Shown here one piece after another: positions 41,656-48,873 of a stretch of 51,937 nucleotides of DNA. The stretch is from Io17-Chloro-G2 sp034428715. GTDB taxonomy: Bacteria > Chloroflexota > Dehalococcoidia > Lucifugimonadales > UBA3495. The translations under genes were made by a program, and so were the position numbers. Below the pieces are notes generated by a model that had not been told where the DNA came from, ran no database searches, and saw nothing but the letters and a program-made list of their open reading frames with translations. Location of the stretch: the NCBI GenBank assembly GCA_034428715.1, contig DAOUHE010000103.1, positions 1 through 51,937 on the forward strand, read 5' to 3'. Each line of letters starts with the position of its first letter. Positions within the stretch are counted from its first letter, which is position 1.

Positions 41656-42846
41656 ATGGTTGACCAATTGGCCCGGCCCAAGGATAAGGTAGAAGTCTAC
41701 TGGTTCTCAGAGCAGCCCAATGGATATATCAACGACGAGCTGCTCGATCAGTACGATTCGGGGCGTCTTGGCTTCCCCAATACCCATTTTGACCCGGATA
41801 AGGCCCACGTACTCTACAACGAATACCATGATCAGTACGCCTGGGCCGACGAGATGGGCTTCGACGGGATCATGAGCAACGAACATCACGCCGCCTACTG
41901 GTGCATGAAGCCTGCGGTGAACCTGGATGCTGCCGTCATCGCCAAAGTCACAAAACGGGTGAAGATCGCCATCCTGGGCAACGTCATCGCCATCAATGAC
42001 CCTATAAGGATGGCCGAAGAGATCGCCATGCTGGACTGCTACTCAGGTGGCAGGATAATCTCCGGATTTGTGCGAGGCGGCGCCGTCGAGAGCTTACAGG
42101 GCGGCATCGACCCCACGGAAAACCGGGAGCGGTTCGAGGAGGCCCACGACCTTATTATCAAGTGTTGGACCGAGCCGGGACCGTTCCGTTACGAAGGGAA
42201 ACATTATCATCACAGGGTGGTTAACCCCTGGGTATTGCCCATGCAAAAACCACACCCGGACATTTGGTTCCCCGGCACCGGGAGCCCGGAGAGCGTGGTA
42301 TGGGCCGCCAGCCATGGCCACCCCTACATGAACCTTGGCGCCGCGATAGACGTCACCATGTGGTTGAAGGACATTTATATCGATACTGCCCGCGAAGCTG
42401 GGTACACGCCCGGACCCGAGCACTTTGGTTACCTTCTCAAGGCGTTCGTGGCTGACACCGACGAAAAGGCCCAGGAGCTTGGACGCCATTACATGTGGAC
42501 CGAACAAAACCGAATGAAGGGTCCCAGCGAGCACAACGACCCGCCCGGATACCAGTCACGGGAGGCGCTAAGGGTGAAGCGGCAGCGGCCTACCGGCCGA
42601 TTTGGCGATACTACCAAGAGGCTGACCTACGAAGAGCAGCAGGATATCAACATCGTGATCGTGGGCAGCCCTGAGACCGTCACCAGGAAGCTGACGGAGG
42701 CGGTTACCAAACTCAATCCGGGCTACCTGCACATCTATGGCAATGAAGGCGCCATGCCCCATGCAGACGTGATGCGCTCCATAGAGCTGATGGGCAAAGA
42801 GGTGATCCCGGCCCTGCACGAGATCAAACTGCAGCCTTACGAATAG
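41656..42846 (+). CDS. LLM-class flavin-dependent oxidoreductase, long form (396 aa)
   Basis: A luciferase-like protein with the EHHAAYWCMKPAVNLDAAVIAKVTKRVKIAILGNVIAINDPIRMAEEIAMLDCYSGGRIISGFVRGGAVE segment typical of long FMN-type members. It has a C-terminal GSPETVTRKLTEAVTKLNPGYLHIYGNEGAMPHADVMRSIELMGKEVIP. It is about 40-110 residues longer than the three other paralogues here, mainly in the region 270-345. AAGGAGG lies just before ATG 41656. It is followed by a strong inverted repeat that probably ends the transcript. Substrate unknown. Confidence 0.9.
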   Translation: MVDQLARPKDKVEVYWFSEQPNGYINDELLDQYDSGRLGFPNTHFDPDKAHVLYNEYHDQYAWADEMGFDGIMSNEHHAAYWCMKPAVNLDAAVIAKVTKRVKIAILGNVIAINDPIRMAEEIAMLDCYSGGRIISGFVRGGAVESLQGGIDPTENRERFEEAHDLIIKCWTEPGPFRYEGKHYHHRVVNPWVLPMQKPHPDIWFPGTGSPESVVWAASHGHPYMNLGAAIDVTMWLKDIYIDTAREAGYTPGPEHFGYLLKAFVADTDEKAQELGRHYMWTEQNRMKGPSEHNDPPGYQSREALRVKRQRPTGRFGDTTKRLTYEEQQDINIVIVGSPETVTRKLTEAVTKLNPGYLHIYGNEGAMPHADVMRSIELMGKEVIPALHEIKLQPYE

Positions 42847-42867
42847 TTCCCGTAGCAATGCGCGGTG

Positions 42868-42914
42868 AAAATCCCCCTGTAGCCGTTTCCCCAATGAAGG
42901 ATACAGGGGGTTTT
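42868..42914. terminator. Likely bidirectional terminator
   Basis: AAAATCCCCCTGTA and TACAGGGGGTTTT form a perfect 13-base-pair inverted repeat around a 20-base loop between convergent genes. T runs follow on both strands. The stem resembles the AAATCCCCC core of the family-1 elements, without their ends. Confidence 0.75.
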
Positions 42915-43128
42915 AACCCTGAATGGGAAGATCAAATGTGCCTGTCCACCATCTCCAACGCTTGACGAGTCTCGCCAGGTAGGCCGACCAAACTGCATTC
43001 GGCATGTCCACCATCCTGGTAACCTGATTGGTTACCGTTCTGCCAAGCCTCGCCGCCAATTCGACCGAGGCAATCGTTATTTGATAAGCCTTCTGCTGAG
43101 ACTTGGTCTCGTTTAATGTGCTCTCCAC
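42913..43128 (-). CDS. Possible small helical protein
   Basis: A 71-residue frame starting with GTG 19 bp after the MFS carrier stop: MESTLNETKSQQKAYQITIASVELAARLGRTVTNQVTRMVDMPNAVWSAYLARLVKRWRWWTGTFDLPIQG. It is predicted to be largely alpha-helical with a tryptophan-rich end, composition is protein-like, and it ends in the terminator stem. I do not recognise a family and the ribosome site is weak. It may be real and co-transcribed with the carrier or be a chance frame. Confidence 0.35.
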   Translation of the reverse strand: MESTLNETKSQQKAYQITIASVELAARLGRTVTNQVTRMVDMPNAVWSAYLARLVKRWRWWTGTFDLPIQG

Positions 43129-43146
43129 GCGTTCAAAGCTGCCTTG

Positions 43147-44391
43147 TTATGCCTCCAGACGACGAAGGACGGGCCGCCAGATGCCGAGCCACAGCGCAAC
43201 CGCCAGGCTCAGCGTCGCCCCACCGGTGATTGCAGCAGGCCAATTTATGGCATTAGCCGCCACTGCCAGCGGCAGCGCACCCAGATAATGCACTGCCGGG
43301 GCGAACTGTAAGAAGCTCAATACCCGGCCCCGTAACTCAGGTGGCACGTTAAGCTGGATTAGGGTGGTCGCCAAAGGCCAGAAAAATCCGAAACTGGTTG
43401 CCCCCACGAAAAAGAATATTACCCAAGATGCCCAGTACCAGGGCGACCAGGCAAACAAGGTTAGTACCACAGAGAGTAGCAGCACCGATCCCATTAGGAC
43501 CCAGGCCTTTCGTTGGAAATCGCCCAATGATGCCAAGACGAGACTCCCAAGCAGGGAGCCTAGGCCGGCGCCCAGGAGCAGAAGGCCGGTGCCGCCCGCT
43601 CCAACCCCCAGTACGTCTTCGGTGAAGGCGGGCAGGACTTGCCGGTGTGACATGCCAAAGAAGGCGAATGCCAGGGCTATCCCGATTATTGTGTACAGTA
43701 CGGGGGTCGACCGGATGCAATTCAGCCCTGCCTGGAGGTCTCCTAGCATCGTCGCCTTTGGGGCCGGAGCTCGCGGCGGCAATTCCCTGATCAACAACAA
43801 GAATATGATCCCCACCAGATATAGCCCCGCATTGACCAACAGCGTGGGGCCTATTCCAAACAGCTCGACAATCCCTCCAGCCATCGCCGGCCCCATGATT
43901 TGCCCAGTCTGATTCACCATGGTGTGTAGCGAAACGGCGTTCATCATGTCCCGCCGCTCCACCAGGTCTGCCACCAGAGCCATGCGAGCGGGCATGTTTA
44001 GCGCTTGAACTGTTCCCAGGAGGAAAACGATGGCGTAAACGTGCCAGATCTCCAACATGCCGGTAATTTTCAGGATAGCAAGGGCAAGCACCAGGACCGA
44101 CACGCAAACCCGCGTGGATATCAACAGCTTGATCCGGTCTGCGCGGTCCGCGATGATGCCGCCAAACATGGCGAAGGCTAGGTTAGGGGCACCGTAGGCG
44201 AAGACCACCAGGCCAAGCTGGTAGGAAGATCCCGTAATGTCCAGCACCAGTAACCCCAGGATCAGAAACTGCATACCCTGGGCCATGGCCTGGGCGGCGC
44301 CGTTTAGCCAGAACCAGCGGAAATTGCTATAACGAAGGGCACTAAAGATTTGAATCCTGTCTCCCATTCCTTTGAGCGGCGAGATCGGCAT
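43147..44391 (-). CDS. MFS transporter (EntS/MFS_3-like)
   Basis: A 414-residue permease with about 12 hydrophobic segments. It starts FSALRYSNFRWFWLNGAAQAMAQGMQFLILGLLVLDITGSSYQLGLVVFAYGAPNLAFAMFGGIIADRADRIKLLISTRV, the signature of the exporter group around EntS, with the MFS motif-A variant GGIIADRADRIKLL. The central loop is ELPPRAPAPKATMLGDLQAGLNCI. Members export siderophores or drugs, or are unassigned. The start ATG lies ahead of the first helix. No siderophore gene is near; the substrate is unknown. Confidence 0.85.
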   Translation of the reverse strand: MPISPLKGMGDRIQIFSALRYSNFRWFWLNGAAQAMAQGMQFLILGLLVLDITGSSYQLGLVVFAYGAPNLAFAMFGGIIADRADRIKLLISTRVCVSVLVLALAILKITGMLEIWHVYAIVFLLGTVQALNMPARMALVADLVERRDMMNAVSLHTMVNQTGQIMGPAMAGGIVELFGIGPTLLVNAGLYLVGIIFLLLIRELPPRAPAPKATMLGDLQAGLNCIRSTPVLYTIIGIALAFAFFGMSHRQVLPAFTEDVLGVGAGGTGLLLLGAGLGSLLGSLVLASLGDFQRKAWVLMGSVLLLSVVLTLFAWSPWYWASWVIFFFVGATSFGFFWPLATTLIQLNVPPELRGRVLSFLQFAPAVHYLGALPLAVAANAINWPAAITGGATLSLAVALWLGIWRPVLRRLEA

Positions 44392-44513
44392 GATGGTTTC
44401 AGCCGGCTTCTACCTGCTAAACCTTCAGCGGGTCTGATCATTCCCGTGCCGCATCCCATCCTGGCCAAATCCGAGGGGAATACAACTGGCAACCCCGGAA
44501 GAGACGAGAATCG

Positions 44514-44691
44514 CCCCTCATCGCCATGTTTATGATTGACAACCTATTTCGGGAAAGTGGCGTTGTGCCGCGGCTGAGTAACGCGGCTTCAAACGAGATC
44601 TTGAATATCGCCACCATATTCCTGATGATCACCATCGGCGCTCAATGGCCGGCCGAGCGGGTATTTGACCATGAATACTTCAAATCAGTTC
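44514..44691 (+). pseudogene. Fragment of a Na+-pumping decarboxylase beta subunit
   Basis: PLIAMFMIDNLFRESGVVPRLSNAASNEILNIATIFLMITIGAQWPAERVFDHEYF matches an inner segment of oxaloacetate/glutaconyl-CoA decarboxylase beta subunits (pattern PLIGMLM.GNLLRESGVV.RLS.TA.NEL.NI.TIFLGL.VGA...AE.FL). Only about 55 of some 400 residues remain, with no start or end, and no alpha or gamma subunit lies nearby. It is a relic just upstream of the VOC gene, whose ribosome site follows it. Confidence 0.65.
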
Positions 44692-44731
44692 CTAGTATAA
44701 TGTCATCGACTCAACTAGAAGGAGGCGCACT

Positions 44732-45127
44732 ATGGCGATTAAGTTAGACCATGTTATTGTCCCAACCAAGGACAAACTCGCCTCGGCCCAGCTCTTCGCC
44801 GAGATCTTCGGCCTTGAGGTGAAACCATCCGAAGGGCGCTTCGCCCAGGTGCCCATCGACGAGCATCTGACTATCGACTTCGCCGACGACGAACACACCC
44901 GTGGCATCCTCCACTTTGTGCCCGACCAGTTGGAGAGCCACCATTACGCGTTCTACGTCTCGGATGAGGAGTTCGACGGGATCTTCGAGCGGGTGAAGAC
45001 CAAAGGCTTGGTGTACGGCAGCGGGCCAACAACTGATACGGACGGCCGGATCGGAGACCGCCGAGGAGGAAGGGCCCTATATTTTAGGGAGCTCAACGGC
45101 CATTTATTGGAAGTAATGACCGCCTAA
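44732..45127 (+). CDS. VOC (glyoxalase/dioxygenase-fold) family protein
   Basis: A 131-residue vicinal-oxygen-chelate protein: IKLDHVIVPTKDKLASAQLFAEIFGLEVKPSEG (first beta-alpha-beta-beta-beta unit, with metal-ligand His in LDHVIV), then SHHYAFYVSDEEFDGIFERVKTKGLVYGSGPT and GGRALYFRELNGHLLEVMTA (Glu ligand in LLEVMT). These features suit a small metal-binding VOC enzyme. GAAGGAGG precedes the ATG. It stands alone, ended by a clear terminator. The reaction cannot be told. Confidence 0.85.
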   Translation: MAIKLDHVIVPTKDKLASAQLFAEIFGLEVKPSEGRFAQVPIDEHLTIDFADDEHTRGILHFVPDQLESHHYAFYVSDEEFDGIFERVKTKGLVYGSGPTTDTDGRIGDRRGGRALYFRELNGHLLEVMTA

Positions 45128-45214
45128 TCAGTGGGTAGCGGGGTGCGGACTATCAGTTACACCTTCCCGAATTAAACTGGAAGGCACAATGTAGGCGTCC
45201 TGCCCGCACATTTC

Positions 45215-45245
45215 AACGCCCCGATTTTTCGGTCGGGGCGTTTTT
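45215..45245 (+). terminator. Rho-independent terminator
   Basis: AACGCCCCGA and TCGGGGCG, separated by TTTTTCGG, form an 8-base-pair GC-rich stem followed by TTTTT. It lies about 90 bp after the VOC gene stop and should end its transcript. The next gene is on the other strand, and the complementary stem could serve it too. Confidence 0.85.
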
Positions 45246-45312
45246 CGTTAGGTGGCGGTGAGGGATCCCCGCGGGTAGGCATGCCAAACCTATAAAGTCG
45301 CTGTGCGGGAGT

Positions 45313-45870
45313 TCAAATTGGAAGCACCGGCTCGGTACGCTCAGTAGGAAGATCTATGTTGAACGTATTGGCGTTGAAGGCTAAAAGGGCGTAGTAGCCC
45401 ATCAGATTGGTCAGGTTGGTGAGACCGTGGATACCGAACTGATCCACCGCAGCCTGGAAAGTGCCATCGCTTACCCGGTGGGTCCGGTAAAACTCCCGGC
45501 CGAGGTTGATCACCGCGGATTCGTCTGGCGCTAGGTTGGGCAGATCGCGTTTGTCGCGCATGGCGTCGACTAGTGCATCGCTCAGGCCCTCGCGGCGGCC
45601 CGAGGCTGCATGGGCGTTCCAGATGTACTGGCAGTCCAACTCTCGAGCCGTGGTGAGCATCGCCAGTTCCTGGATCTTGGCTGGTAGACCGGACTCCTGG
45701 CGTAGATATGCCGACAGGTGGTTGGCCCGTTTCGCAAATTCGGGACTGTTCAGAGTCACCGAGCCAGGTCCGCTGGTTGGCGGGCCACCTCTCTCCCTAA
45801 CTAATTCGTCGTATAAAGTACGGTATTTCTCCGGTACACTTTCTCTTGTTGGGGCGGGAGCTCGTGCCAT
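45313..45870 (-). CDS. Carboxymuconolactone-decarboxylase-like protein (second paralogue)
   Basis: A 185-residue CMD-fold protein: IQELAMLTTARELDCQYIWNAHAASGRREGLSDALVDAM, then AVINLGREFYRTHRVSDGTFQAAVDQFGIHGLTNLTNLMGYYALLAFNANTFNIDLP. It has a single cysteine in E-L-D-C-Q-Y-I-W-N-A-H, so, as in the protein at 36796, no AhpD-type CxxC redox centre. Such proteins often accompany aromatic or amide catabolism and are of unknown activity. ATG 45870 is chosen because GAGGAGAA precedes it; the frame upstream is open to 45918 but lacks a ribosome site. Confidence 0.85.
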   Translation of the reverse strand: MARAPAPTRESVPEKYRTLYDELVRERGGPPTSGPGSVTLNSPEFAKRANHLSAYLRQESGLPAKIQELAMLTTARELDCQYIWNAHAASGRREGLSDALVDAMRDKRDLPNLAPDESAVINLGREFYRTHRVSDGTFQAAVDQFGIHGLTNLTNLMGYYALLAFNANTFNIDLPTERTEPVLPI

Positions 45871-45992
45871 TATCTTCTCCTCGCTGTTTGGTTTGGTGGA
45901 CCCGGTATCAGAGAACATTCATCCATGGCTTCGAAAGCCGTGGATTTTTTTAAAGGTACTCGGCGCCTCAGTGGTTGTCAATCCTGACTTAC

Positions 45993-46126
45993 TGATCCTT
46001 GCATTAATTGCTAAACGGCACGAGCAACCAGGCCAGAGCAGAAATCCCCCTAAATCCCCCTTTCGCAAAGGGGGATTTAGGGGGATTTCTGCCTTTCAGC
46101 GAGTCTAGTAGCGCATGCAAGGCTTA
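45993..46126 (-). repeat. Family-1 MITE-like element, copy D (short form)
   Basis: A 134-bp copy in the orientation of copy C. Ends are TGATCCTTGCA and TGCAAGGCTTA. The middle is a nearly perfect palindrome, AAATCCCCCTAAATCCCCC joined by TTTCGCAAAGGGGGATTTAG, some 35 bases shorter than in copies B and C. It stands 21 bp downstream of the E2 gene stop and 120 bp upstream of the CMD gene start. Confidence 0.88.
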
Positions 46127-46147
46127 GTCGGTGTTCCTCCCCGACAG

Positions 46148-47551
46148 TCACGCCACCATCCACCATGGATCCTCCAGATAACCTTTCAACTTCTGTAGGA
46201 ACTCGGCGGCAGGGGCGCCGTCTACCACCCGGTGGTCGAAGGTGAGGCTAAGGTACATCATGGCCCCCTTGGCCATCTCACCCTCGAGGATGACGGGCTT
46301 CTCCACCACCCGGCCGACACCTAGAATGGCCACCTGGGGCGGGTTAATGATGGGCGTGAAGGCGTCGACGTCGAAGGCCCCCAGATTGGAGATGGTAAAA
46401 GTCCCGCCGGTCACGTCCTCGGGTCTGGCCCGTCCTTCCCGCGTCTTGGAGGCCAGGTCCCGCGCCTCCCCGGCGATCTGAGCCAGGGTTTTCTCGTCGG
46501 CGTTGCGTATCACCGGTGTGATGAGGCCTTCACTCAGGGATACTGCCACACCGATGTTGACCTCGTCCATCAGTTGGACCTGTTCCTCTCCTTGAATTGC
46601 GTTGAGGCGTGGGTGTTCCTTCAGCGCTCTGGCCGAGGCTTTCACGGCCAGGTGAAGCGGGCTGAGGTTTTGTTCGGTCCATTGGCGAGAAATTCCTGCC
46701 CGCAAGGCCATGGCGTCGGTCACGTTGGCCTCGGTGGTTAGGGTTACCTGGGCCATGGTCTGCACGCTTTGCAGCATTCGGGTGGCAATGGTGCGCCGCA
46801 TGCCCTCTATCCGCACCGTCTTTGGAATCGCCCGGTCCGGGGCCTGACCCGGCGTCTGGACTGTTTGCTCCACGTCCGCGAGCAGGATCCTCCCCATGGG
46901 GCCCGTGCCGGGCACCTGGGTTAGGTCGATTCCCCTCTCCCTCGCCAGGCGGCGAGCCGCCGGAACCACCTGGACTTGAATCTTCTGCCGAAGAGAAACC
47001 CCGGTTCTTGGCGGGTCCTGGGACACGGTGGTCACTGTTGCTACGGGTGAGGCGGTCTCAATTGCCTGTTCCACGTCCGCGATCATGATCCTTCCCCTGG
47101 GACCGGTCCCACGGACCTGGCCAATGTCTACTCCACGCTCCTGCGCCAGACGGCGGGCCGCCGGGACCACCTGAACCCTGGCTCCGTCTTGAGCAGGAGG
47201 AGATGTCACCGCGGAATCTACGCTTGGGGCGGCTGCTCCCGCTTGCGAAGGTGGACTCGAGACGCCCGCTGTCCCTATTTGGGAAGGCGAGGACGGACGC
47301 GGGACGTCTTCGCCGGGATCGGCGACAATTGCCAGCAAGCCCCGGACGGGTACGATGGTCCCTTCGGCTACCATGATGTGGGCCAGGATTCCGGTGGCAG
47401 TGGACTCAAGCTCCGTCTGGATCTTGGCCGTCTCCACTTCCACAATCGGCTCTCCCTCCACCACCGGGTCGCCCTCTTGTTTCAACCATTTGACGATGGT
47501 GCCGTCCTGCATCTCCATCCCCCACTGGGGCAGCACGATCTCCGTGGCCAT
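46148..47551 (-). CDS. 2-oxoacid dehydrogenase E2 (dihydrolipoamide acyltransferase) with two subunit-binding domains
   Basis: A 467-residue E2 subunit. The lipoyl domain is at 1-78 (lipoyl-Lys K43 in VEVETAKIQTE). A Pro/Ala/Ser linker follows, then two peripheral-subunit-binding domains with almost the same sequence (about 126-165 and 193-232, VQVVPAARRLA.ERG.D..QV.GTGP.GRI..ADVEQ). The catalytic domain (about 240-467) has the active-site motif DHRVVDG with H440. It transfers acyl groups to CoA in the pyruvate or branched-chain dehydrogenase complex. Bacterial E2 usually has one binding domain per chain; two is unusual. No E3 gene is close. ATG 47551 is chosen at the start of the lipoyl domain. 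It lies 46 bp after the E1beta stop. Confidence 0.92.
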   Translation of the reverse strand: MATEIVLPQWGMEMQDGTIVKWLKQEGDPVVEGEPIVEVETAKIQTELESTATGILAHIMVAEGTIVPVRGLLAIVADPGEDVPRPSSPSQIGTAGVSSPPSQAGAAAPSVDSAVTSPPAQDGARVQVVPAARRLAQERGVDIGQVRGTGPRGRIMIADVEQAIETASPVATVTTVSQDPPRTGVSLRQKIQVQVVPAARRLARERGIDLTQVPGTGPMGRILLADVEQTVQTPGQAPDRAIPKTVRIEGMRRTIATRMLQSVQTMAQVTLTTEANVTDAMALRAGISRQWTEQNLSPLHLAVKASARALKEHPRLNAIQGEEQVQLMDEVNIGVAVSLSEGLITPVIRNADEKTLAQIAGEARDLASKTREGRARPEDVTGGTFTISNLGAFDVDAFTPIINPPQVAILGVGRVVEKPVILEGEMAKGAMMYLSLTFDHRVVDGAPAAEFLQKLKGYLEDPWWMVA

Positions 47552-47597
47552 GACATTCCTCCTCGGTCTGGCAAGAGATTTTGCTCCTATGCCGCAA

Positions 47598-48584
47598 CTA
47601 TTCCAGGGTGGTGCGGACGGCATCGGCGATTGTTTCGGCCGTGGGGTAGCACAAGGGCTCCAACGCGGGGCTGAAGGGGATATGCACGTTTACGGTGCCC
47701 AGCCGCTGGATGGGCGCCTGAAGGTGCCAGAACCCCTCCATCGCCACCATGGCGGCGATTTCGCTGGCGGCGCTGCAGGTCTTGTGGGCCAAATCCACGA
47801 CCACCAAACGGCCGGTCTTGGCCACCGATTCTAGAATCGCGCCCTTGTCCAGCGGCACCAGGGTGCGCGGGTCCAACACTTCGGTGGAGATACCCTCTTC
47901 GCTTAGTTTCTCCGCGGCGGCCAGGGCCCTGGGGACCATGCCGCCGATGGCCACGATGGTGACATCGGTGCCTTCTCTTTTGACGTCCGCGACGCCCATG
48001 GGGATGGTATAGGGCTCCTCCGGGACGAATGTCCTGGTTCCCCCAATGGTGGTGTCTTCGCAAAAGAGGACCGGGTCTTCATCCCGAATTGCGGTCTTCA
48101 AAAGCCCCTTGGCGTCGTAGGCGTTGCTGGGGAAAAATACCTTGAAGCCGGGAATGTTCATGAACACGGGGTGGGACCGGTCGGAATGGTGAGCCGCACT
48201 GCTGCCTCCATAGGACATACCGGCCCGGTAGACTATGGGCAGGTTCACCTGGCCGCCGAACATATAGCGCATCTTGGCGGCCTGGCTTATCAGGGAATCC
48301 ATAGCCACCCACATGAAGCAGAACCGGCTCTCTACAATGGGCCGCATTCCGACAGCGGCCGCCCCAACGGCGGCGCCCATGAAGGCGTTCTCCGATAGCG
48401 GGCAGTCCCGCACCCGTTCCCCACCGAAAGCGTCGAACAATCCGCCCGAGGCGCCATACACCCCGCTCTGAATATCCTCGCCCATGATAAATACCCGCTC
48501 ATCCCGCCCCATCTCTTCCCGCATGGCCTCGTTTAGGGATTGAATCATGGTGATTTCCCGTGTCTGCGTCTGTGTCTGTGTCAT
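47598..48584 (-). CDS. 2-oxoacid dehydrogenase E1 beta subunit
   Basis: A 328-residue transketolase-fold subunit: EITMIQSLNEAMREEMGRDERVFIMGEDIQSGVYGASGGLFDAFGGERVRDCPLSENAFMGAAVGAAAVGMRPIVESRF. The ThDP-interacting GEDI.. region is in place, and the C-terminal domain reads ITVIAIGGMVPRALAAAEKL...VLDPRTLVPLDKGAILESVAKTGRLVVVDLAHKTCSAASEIAA. It pairs with E1alpha (48874) to oxidatively decarboxylate pyruvate, acetoin or a branched 2-oxoacid. GAGGTGAGGG precedes the ATG. A family-1 element lies in the 289-bp gap to E1alpha. Confidence 0.93.
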   Translation of the reverse strand: MTQTQTQTREITMIQSLNEAMREEMGRDERVFIMGEDIQSGVYGASGGLFDAFGGERVRDCPLSENAFMGAAVGAAAVGMRPIVESRFCFMWVAMDSLISQAAKMRYMFGGQVNLPIVYRAGMSYGGSSAAHHSDRSHPVFMNIPGFKVFFPSNAYDAKGLLKTAIRDEDPVLFCEDTTIGGTRTFVPEEPYTIPMGVADVKREGTDVTIVAIGGMVPRALAAAEKLSEEGISTEVLDPRTLVPLDKGAILESVAKTGRLVVVDLAHKTCSAASEIAAMVAMEGFWHLQAPIQRLGTVNVHIPFSPALEPLCYPTAETIADAVRTTLE

Positions 48585-48689
48585 CCCTCACCTCTCTTTG
48601 GCATGATCGCCTTGGAAACCTGGAATTTTAATATCTTATCGATTTTGTGCCCACGTCAGGTCGCTTACCGCATGGGTTATCAACCTTCT

Positions 48690-48856
48690 AACCCTTGCCT
48701 AGGCTACTAAACTTGAAGATAGGCGGACCTGCGGGGCTAAATCCCCCCATCCCCTTTTGCGAAAGGGAGCGAGTTCTCCCCCTTTGGCCAAAGGGGGATT
48801 AAGGGGTATTTTCACTCTTGCCTGGTTCCTGGTGATGTTTAGCAATGCAAGGCTCA
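48690..48856 (+). repeat. Family-1 MITE-like element, copy E, inside the dehydrogenase operon
   Basis: A copy of about 167 bp. Its left end (CCTTGCCTAGGCTACTAAAC) is degenerate, its right end is TGCAAGGCTCA. The core has AAATCCCCCC, TTTTGCGAAAGGG, a spacer with GAGTTCTCCCCC and AAAGGGGGATTAAGGGG. It fills most of the gap between the E1alpha and E1beta genes. The flanking genes are co-oriented, so it is transcribed if they form one operon. Confidence 0.85.
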
Positions 48857-48873
48857 ATAGTTTGACTCGGCCA

